DNA of 64,000 bases from contig CM041465.1 of the NCBI GenBank assembly GCA_023213395.1, positions 113,653,741 through 113,717,740 on the forward strand. The letters are read 5' to 3'. Below the pieces are notes generated by a model, which had not been told where the DNA came from, made no database searches, and worked only from the letters and a program-made list of their open reading frames with translations. Both the position numbers and the translations under genes were made by a program. The stretch comes from Cycas panzhihuaensis. Taxonomy: Eukaryota; Cycadophyta. Shown piece after piece: positions 44,729-57,248 of this stretch (position 1 is its first letter; each line of letters begins with the position of its first letter).

Positions 44729-47520
44729 TAATCAATTTCTCTTGTTATTTAAAACCTCTTGCTATAAGGCGAGCTTTGTGAGTGTCATATTTTATAAGGC
44801 CTTTTAGTAGTTATGGGAGGAAGAACATCCATTAATAATTTTTATACCCATTATGATGTAGTTAAATGCTAGTGGCTTCCACAGGATGGTCATCAACTAA
44901 AATTGGAGGTAAAGTTATACTTTCTTGAGTTGTTGATGTAGATGCTACCAGAATCGATGAAGGAGTTAGAGTGTGGGAGGAGGCTAGGATTGGTGGCTCC
45001 ATATTTTATCCAAGAGTCACTTAAGATGCACAAACTTCTTCTACTACTATAATATAAGGTTGAGGTGGAGGTAGGTTCTATGAATCTTCTATAAATATTA
45101 TATACTGTGTTACATAAACTTGGTTCCTAACTTTATCAAATACTTTATAGGCTTTACAACTAAGTACATAGTTAAGGAAGATGCATTTCAGGCTCTTGTC
45201 ATCAAGCTTCTTTTTGTTGTCCTTTGAAATATATTTATATGCCATACGTCCAAAGATCTTCACGAGTGCTACCAAAGGTTTCTGACCTGACCAAATTTCT
45301 TCAAGAGTAATATTCCTAACTACAATTCACAGACCTATGTTAGTTAGATAAGTAGTTATGATTACGACATCAACCCAAGATTTGGTGGTAAGATTTACAA
45401 CACTAAGCATGGCTTTTCCTTTATTTATCAATGTCTAATTCATTCTTTTGACTACACCATTTTATTGAGGTGTGTTAGGAGTTGAGAACTGATGTTGAAT
45501 GCCATGTTCCTTACCCAAAATGTTGAAGTAATTAGAAATATACTCAACATCATTATCAGATCTAAGGATCTTGATTATCTTTCTACATTTCTTTTCTATG
45601 GAAGCTTTAAACTCTTTGAATTTATTTAGGGTTTCATAGTTATTTCTCAATAAACATACCCACATTTTCCTTGAGAAGTCATCTTTGAATGTGATGAAAT
45701 GCTAGTTTCTATTAAGTGGTTAGATAGGTACCAACCTGTAAATATCTGGGTTGACCATCTCTAATGGTGCTGAGGATTTCCATGCATTCTTATAAGGATA
45801 TTTTTAGCTTTAGTGATTTTCTATTAAGCAAGCCTCACATATGTTGTTGTACCTCTTAATTTTATGTAAACCATGTACCATTTGGAGCTTAAACATGAGG
45901 TCCAAGCTTTGCATATTTAAATGACTTACGCGTTGATGTGATATGTGCTCTTTGGAGCTATTTGAGATGACAATTTCCTTTTAATATGAGAATTCACCTA
46001 GTTCTTATACACAAGGGGACTCTTCATTAATCACTTCATTTACCTTATCAATTTGAGCTATGTTGGGCATTGAACAAGATTCATTTTATGGAGTAGTGGT
46101 AAGGGGGGTACCACCCAACCTACTTAAGCCACAGTCTTCATGTCTTATAGCCACAAGTTTGCATGTTGCATAATCTGTGATTCTACTAATGCCCTAGCTA
46201 AAGAGGACATGTAAATTCTGTTTGTTTATTTCATTAATAGAGAGCAAGTTCATCTCCATTTCAGGTGCAAGGAACATATTATTGATGTGGTGCCTCATAT
46301 TGAGTCCTTCAATGCTATTGGAGCCCTACCAATTTTGGTCATTATCATAAGTTAAATTATCCCCAAATGTGATAGTTTAAGTATCTATTAAGGTGTCTCT
46401 TCGAATATTTTTTCTAATGTAATCATATATCTCGTTGCACTTGAGTCAAGGAGCCATGCATCGTCATCAAGATGTAAAGAAAGAGCTCCAAGGAATAGGT
46501 TATGGAAGGAGGAATCCTAATTATCTACCACATTACTTCCCTATTATTGATTATTATGTTGGTTCCTTTAATTTTTTATAGTGAATTATTAATTATTTTG
46601 AGGTCTTTCTCCTTGAGTGGGTCTCAGATTCCAATTATGTTGGTAGAATTAGCCTTATGGTTGGAATGACGGCCCTGTCTTATTATTGAATAAGGCTTAT
46701 TTATTAGAAATATGGGCCTCCTTGTTAAAAAATAAGACCTCGCTATTATAGAAAAGGGGCTCCTTGTAGAAGGCATGATCCTCCTTACTAATATCCTTAT
46801 CTCTATTAAGAGTAACTAGGACCTCCTTACTGATAAGAGGCTGCTCCTTATTAGTAGATTAGGCCTAATTATTAATAATAAGAGTTAGCTTGCTAGATAC
46901 GAGTCCCATATGATTGGCTCCCTTAATTTTACAAGAGTTGTGAATCAACTTGTTATCTCTTGCATTCAATAACTAAGTGTCTTTTTTTATCATAGTAGTG
47001 GCAACTGACATTTGGTCTAACCTATTAATTCTTCTAAAGTTGTTCATATGGATGGTATTGAGACTGTTGGTGCCAATGACTTAGAGGGTAGGAGGAGGTG
47101 TCAATTGGTTATTACTTCCATTAGGTTGGTTGGTGATATGGCTCTTGGGATATAGTCAGAGAATCTAAGTGTTGAGTTAGATCTTAGTTTTGACTAAACT
47201 GTTGAGCTGATCTATTGATAGTCTTATGTTTTTCTGAGTTATGGGTTGTAAAGGTAAGAGCGGGATCAGATATAGATGTCACCCTAAGTCAGTTGAGTAT
47301 ATTCTCCTCTTGTAATAAGAGTTCCTCAAAGGGCATGAAGTCTATTTTGGAATAACTATCATGCAATTTGGAGACAAAGGAGTTATATTCAATGGGTAGG
47401 ATGTTCATGATGCTAGAGATTAAATCACGATTTAAAAGTTGTTCATTAAGGATTATAAGTTAGTTTCTAATTATTTTCACTTCAATCAAGTGGTGTGTAA
47501 CGTTTCCAAAAAGAGTATAC
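44729..47520 (-). pseudogene. Ale-like copia body G (gag to RT threshold)
   Basis: Minus strand: gag C-terminal part about 47,500-46,560 (EELLLQEENIL), protease near 46,440, pre-integrase about 46,030-46,330, integrase with open segments 45,462-45,665 (FKASIEKKCRKIIKILRSDN; YISNYFNILGKEHGIQHQF) and 45,078-45,275 (KKLDDKSLKCIFLNYVL). It stops at EIDY and joins the kinase. It is nearly identical to copia I (50,843-53,640). An inverted partner, copia H, starts about 385 bases away. Confidence 0.86.
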
Positions 47521-47904
47521 CTTTATCAAAACTTTGTGAATGTAAAGAAGCTAAATTCTAAAGTAAGGGCCACAATGGTAACTCATCCCTTGAAATGCTT
47601 CCATTGCACACATGAGTTCGTATTAGACTTTGAGAAAGAACTGGACATTTAAAAGGGTAGCCATAAACCTTATTATTGATATCAAGACACAAAATGTAAT
47701 AATTAAGAAGCCAAAATATAAATAACCTTTATTATTAAGTAATAAAAATAAAGGAGACCTCAAAAGTAGAAGACTTTAAAAAGGAAGTCACAAGGTTAAA
47801 GTTATAAAGAAAGAAACCTCAAGTTACTAAGGAGTAGAAAAATAAAAGAATATAGGGGTAACGAACCCTAATTGAAGAAGAGGTGTGACATTTGTACTGA
47901 TATG
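47521..47904. repeat. Tail repeat T1, unit 4 (spacer of inverted repeat)
   Basis: T1 sequence between the divergent copia bodies G and H. It breaks at GTGTGACATTTG, inside the zinc-knuckle region, where copia H begins. No gene. Confidence 0.65.
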
Positions 47905-49980
47905 ACACGCCTAATCGATACTCAAATTATCACATTTGGGGATAATTTCACTTATGATAATGACCAAAATTGTTAGGGCTCCAATATCCTTCAAGGACTC
48001 CAATATAAGGTACCACATCAATAATTTGTTCCTTGCACCTGAAATGGAGATGAACTTGCTCTCTATCAATAAAATAAACAAACAAAATTTAGATGTCCTC
48101 TTTTGTTAAGGCATTAGTAGAATCATAGATCGTGCAACATGCAAACTTGTGGCCATAAGACATGAAAAGAATGACTTATATAGGTTGGGTGGTATCCCCC
48201 TTACCACTACTCCATAAAATGAATCTTGTTCAATGCCCAAAACAACTCAAATTGATAAGGTAAATGAATTGATTAATGAAGAGTCCCCTTGTATATAAGA
48301 ACCAAGTGAATTCTCATATTGAAAGGAAATTGTCATCTCAAATAGCTCCAAAAAACACCTATGGAATCAACCCTAAGTCATTTAAATATATAAAGCTTGG
48401 ACCTCATGTTTAAGCTCCAGATGGTACATGGTTTATAGAAAATTAAGAGGTACAACAATATATGTGGAGCTTGCCTAATAGAAAAGCACTACAGAGAATA
48501 ATTTACTTCTAAGAATGCATGGAGATCCTCAACACCATTACAGATGGTCCACACATACATTTGCAGGTTCATACCTGTCTAACCACTAAATAAAAACTAG
48601 CATTTCATCACATTCATAGATGACTTCTTAAGGAAAATGTGGGTCCATTTCTTAAGAAATAAGTATAAAACCCCAAATAAATTCAAAGAGTTCAAAGCTT
48701 CAATATAAAAGAAAAGTAGAAAGATAATCAAGCTCCTTAGATCTGATAATGGTGGTGAGTATATTTCTAGCAAGTTCAATATTTTGGGAAAGGAACATGG
48801 CATCCAACATCAGTTCTTAGCTCTCCACACACCTCAACAAAATGGTGTACTTAAAATAATGAATTAGACATTGATAAATAAAGGAAAAGCCATGCTTAGT
48901 GTTGTAAATCTTACCACTAGATCTTGGGTTGATGTCACAACCATAACTACTTATCTAACCGACATAAGTCCCAGAATTATAGATAGGAATATTACTCTTG
49001 AAGAAGTTTGGTCAGGTCAAAAACCATCAGTAGCACTCATGAAGATCTTTGGATGCATGGCACATAAATATATTTCAAAGGACAACAAAAAGAAGCTTGA
49101 TTATAGGAACTTGAAATGCATCTTCCTTAGCTATGTACTTGGTTGTAAAGCCTATAAAGTATTTGACATGATTGGAAACCAAGTTTGTGCAACATAGGAT
49201 ATAATATTTATAGAAGATTCATAGGACCTACCTCCACATTAACCTTATATTATAGCAGTAGAAGAAGTTCGTGCATCTTAAGTGACTCTTGAATAAATTG
49301 TTGAGCCACCAATACTAGCATCCTCCTACACTCCAACTCCTTCATCGATTCCAGTAACATCTACATCAACAACTCAAGCAAGTATAACCTTACCTTCAAT
49401 TTTAGTTAATGACCTTCAAGTGGAAGCCACTAGCATTCAACTACCTCCTAATGGGTATAACAATTATCAATGGATATTCCTCCTCCCATAACTACTAAAA
49501 GGCCTTATAAAATATGGCACTCACAAAGCTTGCCTTATAGCAAAAGTTATTAAATAATAAGAGAGGATTGATTATGACAAGACCTTTGCACCGATAGCCA
49601 ACATGATCACATTCCATTTGGTTATGTTCTTAGCAATCTAATTTAATTAGCATATTTAGCAAATGGATGTGAAGGGTGCTTTCCTCAATGGAGACCTTAA
49701 AGAAGAGGTTTTCTTGAATCAACACCCTATCTATACTATTCTAGGATAAGAACACTAAGTACGTAGACTTAAAAAGCCATCTATAGACTAAAAGAAGTAC
49801 AATGTACATAGTGTTTAAAGATTGATTCTATCCTTAACTAGCATGGATTTAATTGTTTACCATATAACCTAGATCTTTACATTCGAGTTAGAGCTTATTT
49901 CACCACAATCATTGTTCTCTATGTAAATGATCTTGCAATCAATGACATTGACACAAATGGCCTTGCTTAGCTTCAATCAT
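47905..49980 (+). pseudogene. Ale-like copia body H (protease to RT)
   Basis: Plus strand. It starts inside protease (no gag), continues through pre-integrase, integrase (FITFIDDFLRKMWVHFLRNK-type block near 48,600-48,660; RSDNGGEYISSKFNILGKEH; HTPQQNGVLK; open segment 48,871-49,197) and RT N-terminal half (ERIDYDKTFAPIANM; QMDVKGAFLNGDLKEEVF). The YVDD-type box reads as LYVNDLAI. It ends at 49,980 where tail repeat T2 of the second duplication copy starts. A minus frame at 48,597-48,803 is a mirror of integrase. Confidence 0.86.
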
Positions 49981-50294
49981 ATGATCATAGGTAGGTTTTT
50001 AGAAAATTACCAGTACTAGTGACTCACCTCATATAAGTTTGAGATAGCCTAATAGCACATGCATTTGACTCCAACTAGCTTCAAGCTCTAATAGGTAAAA
50101 TAAAAAGAAGTCACTACTCTCAATAAGATGCATATAGTTCACTCAGTTGTCAAGACCACACACATAAATGCATAGTCAGGATAGATGCCCTCCATTAGGC
50201 CAATTAGGATATGAATCATAAGACTCTTCTCACATAAGGCCAAAAGATCACCTCTCTTATTTCATGATTAAATCTAGGTACAAAGAAAGTGATC
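49981..50294. repeat. Tail repeat T2, unit 5 (partial)
   Basis: Starts at the duplication join with ATGATCATAGGTAGG; the first half of T2 is absent. No gene. Confidence 0.75.
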
Positions 50295-50842
50295 TACCTT
50301 ATTTGTAAAAGAATAAGGCCTTTGAGATATTATGAATCTTAATTTATTTTGTATACACAAGAAAATAATTTATATCTTCTTGTTGTTTAGGAGATTAAAG
50401 TCAAATAATTATTATTAAACTAATTTCTAGGTGTGATGTTGATGTACTCTAAAGTAAATAAATGGCAATTAATTATTTTGAATCAAATAAGAAAACTAGT
50501 GATAAAAAATAATTAAATTTAAGAATAAAAATGTTTATAAGACAAATAAAGAACCTAAAAGCTATTTTCTTTCATTGCGTTTAGACGTTACTAATATTGA
50601 TAACATAATGTAGATTACGCACTATAGGAGTGAGTGATTCCCATGGATTACATCTACATTCATTTTAGTTTGAAGAAATGGTGCTTCAAAGCTTCCTTAG
50701 TGGAAAGATGCTCCCTTGGGTCAAACTTCAATAAACCATGAGGCAAATCAGTGAGGGATTATGATGAGGGATCCCCATTTTGATTGACAAGATTCCATAG
50801 GTGAGGCAATCTCTGGACTACTCAAACTCTGTCTCTGGATGC
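50295..50842 (-). pseudogene. Kinase C-terminal lobe fused to copia I pol
   Basis: Near-identical to 44,180-44,728, including the in-frame EIDY/ASRDRV junction (about 50,842), HLWNLVNQNGDPSS, LLKFDPREHLSTKEALKHHF and the 3' UTR-like tail. It owes its presence to the 6.1 kb duplication. Confidence 0.82.
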
Positions 50843-53640
50843 ATAATCAATTTCTCTTGTTATTTAAAACCTCTTGCTATAAGGCGAGCTTTGTGAGTGT
50901 CATATTTTATAAGGCCTTTTAGTAGTTATGGGAGGAAGAACATCCATTAATAATTTTTATACCCATTATGATGTAGTTAAATGCTAGTGGCTTCCACAGG
51001 ATGGTCATCAACTAAAATTGGAGGTAAAGTTATACTTTCTTGAGTTGTTGATGTAGATGCTACCAGAATCGATGAAGGAGTTAGAGTGTGGGAGGAGGCT
51101 AGGATTGGTGGCTCCATATTTTATCCAAGAGTCACTTAAGATGCACAAACTTCTTCTACTACTATAATATAAGGTTGAGGTGGAGGTAGGTTCTATGAAT
51201 CTTCTATAAATATTATATACTGTGTTACATAAACTTGGTTCCTAACTTTATCAAATACTTTATAGGCTTTACAACTAAGTACATAGTTAAGGAAGATGCA
51301 TTTCAGGCTCTTGTCATCAAGCTTCTTTTTGTTGTCCTTTGAAATATATTTATATGCCATATGTCCAAAGATCTTCACGAGTGCTACCAAAGGTTTCTGA
51401 CCTGACCAAATTTCTTCAAGAGTAATATTCCTAACTACAATTCCATGACCTATGTTAGTTAGATAAGTAGTTATGATTACGACATCAACCCAAGATTTGG
51501 TGGTAAGATTTACAACACTAAGCATGGCTTTTCCTTTATTTATCAATGTCTAATTCATTCTTTTGACTACACCATTTTATTGAGGTGTGTTAGGAGTTGA
51601 GAACTGATGTTGAATGCCATGTTCCTTACCCAAAATGTTGAAGTAATTAGAAATATACTCAACATCATTATCAGATCTAAGGATCTTGATTATCTTTCTA
51701 CATTTCTTTTCTATGGAAGCTTTAAACTCTTTGAATTTATTTAGGGTTTCATAGTTATTTCTCAATAAACATACCCACATTTTCCTTGAGAAGTCATCTT
51801 TGAATGTGATGAAATGCTAGTTTCTATTAAGTGGTTAGATAGGTACCAACCTGTAAATATCTAGGTTGACCATCTCTAATGGTGCTGAGGATTTCCATGC
51901 ATTCTTATAAGGATATTTTTAGCTTTAGTGATTTTCTATTAAGCAAGCCTCACATATGTTGTTGTACCTCTTAATTTTATGTAAACCATGTACCATTTGG
52001 AGCTTAAACATGAGGTCCAAGCTTTGCATATTTAAATGACTTACGCGTTGATGTGATATGTGCTCTTTGGAGCTATTTGAGATGACAATTTCCTTTTAAT
52101 ATGAGAATTCACCTAGTTCTTATACACAAGGGGACTCTTCATTAATCACTTCATTTACCTTATCAATTTGAGCTATGTTGGGCATTGAACAAGATTCATT
52201 TTATGGAGTAGTGGTAAGGGGGGTACCACCCAACCTACTTAAGCCACAGTCTTCATGTCTTATAGCCACAAGTTTGCATGTTGCATAATCTGTGATTCTA
52301 CTAATGCCCTAGCTAAAGAGGACATGTAAATTCTGTTTGTTTATTTCATTAATAGAGAGCAAGTTCATCTCCATTTCAGGTGCAAGGAACATATTATTGA
52401 TGTGGTGCCTCATATTGGAGTCCTTCAATGCTATTGGAGCCCTACCAATTTTGGTCATTATCATAAGTTAAATTATCCCCAAATGTGATAGTTTAAGTAT
52501 CTATTGGGCAGGTCTCTTCGAATATTTTTTCTAATGTAATCATATATCTCGTTGCACTTGAGTCAAGGAGCCATGCATCGTCATCAAGATGTAAAGAAAG
52601 AGCTCCAAGGAATAGGTTATGGAAGGAGGAATCCTAATTATCTACCACATTACTTCCCTATTATTGATTATTATGTTGGTTCCTTTAATTTTTTATAGTG
52701 AATTATTAATTATTTTGAGGTCTTTCTCCTTGAGTGGGTCTCAGATTCCAATTATGTTGGTAGAATTAGCCTTATGGTTGGAATGACGGCCCTGTCTTAT
52801 TATTGAATAAGGCTTATTTATTAGAAATATGGGCCTCCTTGTTAAAAAATAAGACCTCGCTATTATAGAAAAGGGGCTCCTTGTAGAAGGCATGATCCTC
52901 CTTACTAATATCCTTATCTCTATTAAGAGTAACTAGGACCTCCTTACTGATAAGAGGCTGCTCCTTATTAGTAGATTAGGCCTAATTATTAATAATAAGA
53001 GTTAGCTTGCTGAATCTGAGTCCCATATGATTGGCTCCCTTAATTTTACAAGAGTTGTGAATCAACTTGTTATCTCTTGCATTCAATAACTAAGTGTCTT
53101 TTTTTATCATAGTAGTGGCAACTGACATTTGGTCTAACCTATTAATTCTTCTAAAGTTGTTCATATGGATGGTATTGAGACTGTTGGTGCCAATGACTTA
53201 GAGGGTAGGAGGAGGTGTCAATTGGTTATTACTTCCATTAGGTTGGTTGGTGATATGGCTCTTGGGATATAGTCAGAGAATCTAAGTGTTGAGTTAGATC
53301 TTAGTTTTGACTAAACTGTTGAGCTGATCTATTGATAGTCTTATGTTTTTCTGAGTTATGGGTTGTAAAGGTAAGAGCGGGATCAGATATAGATGTCACC
53401 CTAAGTCAGTTGAGTATATTCTCCTCTTGTAATAAGAGTTCCTCAAAGGGCATGAAGTCTATTTTGGAATAACTATCATGTAATTTGGAGACAAAGGAGT
53501 TATATTCAATGGGTAGGATGTTCATGATGCTAGAGATTAAATCACGATTTAAAAGTTGTTCATTAAGGATTATAAGTTAGTTTCTAATTATTTTCACTTC
53601 AATCAAGTGGTGTGTAACGTTTCCAAAAAGAGTATACCTT
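50843..53640 (-). pseudogene. Ale-like copia body I (gag to RT threshold)
   Basis: Duplicate of copia G. It contains the longest open frame of the array, 51,193-51,546 (117 codons; MINKGKAMLSVVNLTTKSW, then KKLDDKSLKCIFLNYVL), which covers the integrase C-terminal region; 51,577-51,780 covers the core. Gag C-terminal part and protease lie at about 52,600-53,620. Differences from G include small indels at about 52,415 and 52,505. RT, RNase H and LTR are absent. Confidence 0.87.
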
Positions 53641-54021
53641 TATCAAAACTTTGTGAATGTAAAGAAGCTAAATTCTAAAGTAAGGGCCACAATGGTAACT
53701 CATCCCTTGAAATGCTTCCATTGCACACATGAGTTCGTATTAGACTTTGAGAAAGAAATGGACATTTAAAAGGGTAGCCATAAACCATATTATTGAGATC
53801 AAGACACAAAATGTAATAATTAAGAAGCCAAAATATAAATAACCTTTATTATTAAGTAATAAAAATAAAGGAGACCTCAAAAGTAGAAGACTTTAAAAAG
53901 GAAGTCACAAGGTTAAAGTTATAAAGAAAGAAACCTCAAGTTACTAAGGAGTAGAAAAATAAAGGAATATAGGGGTAACGAACCCTAATTGAAGAAGAGG
54001 TGTGACATTTGTACTGATATG
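53641..54021. repeat. Tail repeat T1, unit 6 (spacer of second inverted repeat)
   Basis: Duplicate of 47,521-47,904, between divergent copia bodies I and J. No gene. Confidence 0.65.
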
Positions 54022-56994
54022 ACACGCCTAATCGATACTCAAATTATCACATTTGGGGATAATTTCACTTATGATAATGACCAAAATTGTTAGGGCTCCA
54101 ATATCCTTCAAGGACTCCAATATAAGGTACCACATCAATAATTTGTTCCTTGCACCTGAAATGGAGATGAACTTGCTCTCTATCAATAAAATAAACAAAC
54201 AAAATTTAGATGTCCTCTTTTGTTAAGGCATTAGTAGAATCATAGATCGTGCAACATGCAAACTTATGGCCATAAGACATGAAAAGAATGACTTATATAG
54301 GTTGGGTGGTATCCCCCTTACCACTACTCCATAAAATGAATCTTGTTCAATGCCCAAAACAACTCAAATTGATAAGGTAAATGAATTGATTAATGAAGAG
54401 TCCCCTTGTATATAAGAACCAAGTGAATTCTCATATTGAAAGGAAATTGTCATCTCAAATAGCTCCAAAAAACACCTATGGAATCAACCCTAAGTCATTT
54501 AAATATATAAAGCTTGGACCTCATGTTTAAGCTCCAGATGGTACATGGTTTATAGAAAATTAAGAGGTACAACAATATATGTGGAGCTTGCCTAATAGAA
54601 AAGCACTACAGAGAATAATTTACTTCTAAGAATGCATGGAGATCCTCAACACCATTACAGATGGTCCACGCATACATTTGCAGGTTCATACCTATCTAAC
54701 CACTAAATAAAAACTAGCATTTCATCACATTCATAGATGACTTCTTAAGGAAAATGTAGGTCCATTTCTTAAGAAATAAGTATAAAACCCCGAATAAATT
54801 CAAAGATTTCAAAGCTTCAATATAAAAGAAAAGTAGAAAGATAATCAAGCTCCTTAGATCTGATAATGGTGGTGAGTATATTTCTAGCAAGTTCAATATT
54901 TTGGGAAAGGAACATGGCATCCAACATCAGTTCTTAGCTCTCCACACACCTCAACAAAATGGTGTACTTAAAATAATGAATTAGACATTGATAAATAAAG
55001 GAAAAGCCATGCTTAGTGTTGCAAATCTTACCACTAGATCTTGGGTTGATGTCACAACCATAACTACTTATCTAACCGACATAAGTCCCAGAATTATAGA
55101 TAGGAATATTACTCTTGAAGAAGTTTGGTTAGGTCAAAAACCATCAATAGCACTCATGAAGATCTTTGGATGCATGGCATATAAATATATTTCAAAGGAC
55201 AACAAAAAGAAGCTTGATTATAGGAACTTGAAATGCATCTTCCTTAGCTATGTACTTGGTTGTAAAGCCTATAAAGTGTTTGACATGATTGGAAACCAAG
55301 TTTGTGCAACATAGGATATAATATTTATAGAAGATTCATAGGACCTACCTCCACCTTAACCTTATATTATAGCAATAGAAGAAGTTCGTGCATCTTAAGT
55401 GACTCTTGAATAAATTGTTGAGCCACCAATACTAGCATCCTCCTACACTCCAACTCCTTCATCGATTCCAGTAACATCTACATCAACAACTCAAGCAAGT
55501 ATAACCTTACCTTCAATTTTAGTTAATGACCTTCAAGTGGAAGCCACTAGCATTCAACTACCTCCTAATGGGTATAACAATTATCAATGGATATTCCTCC
55601 TCCCATAACTACTAAAAGGCCTTATAAAATATGGCACTCACAAAGCTTGCCTTATAGCAAAAGTTATTAAATAATAAGAGAGGATTGATTATGACGAGAC
55701 CTTTGCACCGATAGCCAACATGATCACATTCCATTTGGTTATGTTCTTAGCAATCTAATTTAATTAGCATATTTAGCAAATGGATGTGAAGGGTGCTTTC
55801 CTCAATGGAGACCTTAAAGAAGAGGTTTTCTTGAATCAACACCCTATCTATACTATTCTAGGATAAGAACACTAAGTATGTAGACTTAAAAAGCCATCTA
55901 TAGACTAAAAGAAGTACAATGTACATAGTGTTTAAAGATTGATTCTATCCTTAACTAGCATGGATTTAATTGTTTACCATATAACCTAGATCTTTACATT
56001 CGAGTTAGAGCTTATTTCACCACAATCATTGTTCTCTATGTAAATGATCTTGCAATCAATGACATTGACACAAATGGCCTTGCTTAGCTTCAATCATAAT
56101 TAAAATATAACTATGAGATGATAGATCTTAGGTTACTCCACTATTGCCTTAAACATTATGTTTGAAAAGAACTAAGACACATCTTCCTAACTCAAATAAA
56201 GTAGGTCAATGAGCTTTTAAAAATATTTAGGATGATAATATATAAAATAACACCAATGCCTATAGAGAAAGGAACTAAGCCAAACCTAGATAAATAAGGA
56301 AAGCCTTTTGATCCCACTTTATACCAACAACTAGTTGGAAGCCTCATCTATTTCACCCATACTCATATGGATATTTTATATGTAGCAAGGATCTATTCTA
56401 GGTACATGTCATAACCAAAAGTATCTCATTAGAAAGTCTCTACTAGGATTCTCAAATATATCCATGGCACACATCAGCTTAGCCTTAAGTATAACCAATC
56501 TAATTCCCCTATACTAAAGGGACATACAAATGCTAAATGGGTTGGTTGCCAAGACACTCAAAACTCAACTTCAGGTTATTATTTTGATGTAAATTTAGTT
56601 GTAATCTCATGGAGCTATAATAAGGAGCCAAGTGTTTCTATTTCCTCCATCAAAATAGAATATATAGCAATTATCTGTCATACAACTGAGTTTATTTATC
56701 TTAGAAGCATTCTTGCCGAACTTGGAATTCAACAACATGCACCTATCATCCCCTATTACCATAATCAAAGTGTATCAGAGATAGAATCCTATATTTTGTG
56801 ATAGAACCAAACACATTGAGGTTCATCATCACTTTATCCTTGAACATGTTTATAATGGAAAAGTTGATTTCATCTATCATCCAACTGAGGACTAGGTTGT
56901 GGACATCTTCACCAAAGCTCTTAGTAACTCAAAGTTTAAACAGTTTAGACATGAACTTAATATCAAAAGAAATGAAGCTCATATTAAGGGATGG
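54022..56994 (+). pseudogene. Ale-like copia body J (protease to RNase H)
   Basis: Its first 2.08 kb duplicates copia H. Unlike H it continues past 56,097 into the RT palm (MIDLRLLHYCLKHYV; QQLVGSLIYFTHTHMDILYV) and RNase H (ILKYIHGTHQLSLKYNQS; SVSISSIKIEYIA; CDRTKHIEVHHHFILEHV; VVDIFTKALSNSKFKQF), then TTAAGGGATGG and the 254-bp LTR. Integrase open segment 54,988-55,314. The RT box is YVND (Asp to Asn). A frameshift lies just before CDRTKHI; the overlapping frame 56,798-57,010 is off-register. No gag. Confidence 0.88.
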
Positions 56995-57248
56995 TGTTAA
57001 AACCATGTAATAGCACTAATCATTTCTTATATTTCATATAATTTGTGCACATTGTATAATATTAACACAACCCTTTGTTATAATTTAATGTTATTATATA
57101 AACTAGTCAGGTCTACCTTATTTGTTACTTAGTCAGCCTATTGTATCTTTCAAATATTAGAAAGTTGGCTATAAATTAAGACCCACACCATTATATTATA
57201 CATTGGATTATGATTAATGTAGAAGCTCCTCCCAAATAGAGCTCTACA
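56995..57248 (+). repeat. 254-bp copia LTR, copy 2
   Basis: TGTTAAAACCATGTAATA ... CTCTACA, preceded by the polypurine tract TTAAGGGATGG of copia J and followed at once by TGGTGACAAATTCAC. TATA-like CTATAAATTAA near 57,170. Same length as the copy at 34,055-34,308. Confidence 0.9.

Larger units (their letters stand above)
43866..49980 (+). repeat. 6.1 kb tandem duplication, first copy
   Basis: This block (tail T2 part, kinase fragment, copia G minus, T1, copia H plus) recurs at 49,981-56,097 at a constant offset of 6,115-6,117 bases. Only scattered single-base and few-base differences were seen (for example near 45,246, 45,330, 46,305 and 46,390). Confidence 0.92.
49981..56097 (+). repeat. 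6.1 kb tandem duplication, second copy
   Basis: Matches 43,866-49,980. The join at 49,977-49,990 (TCATATGATCATAG) shares TCAT with both parents. The first 70-125 bases match the 39,314 copy of T2 better than the 43,866 copy; after that it follows the 44 kb copy. Confidence 0.9.

Noticed and set aside
48597-48803. Minus-strand open frame, duplicated at 54,714-54,920
   Set aside because: It is the mirror of the plus-strand integrase reading (HFITFIDDFL... KFKEFKASI), which has clear family motifs.
49981-50842. Repeats at regular spacing as a CRISPR or satellite array
   Set aside because: Units are kilobases long, coding-derived and partly inverted; they are segmental duplications of retroelement modules.
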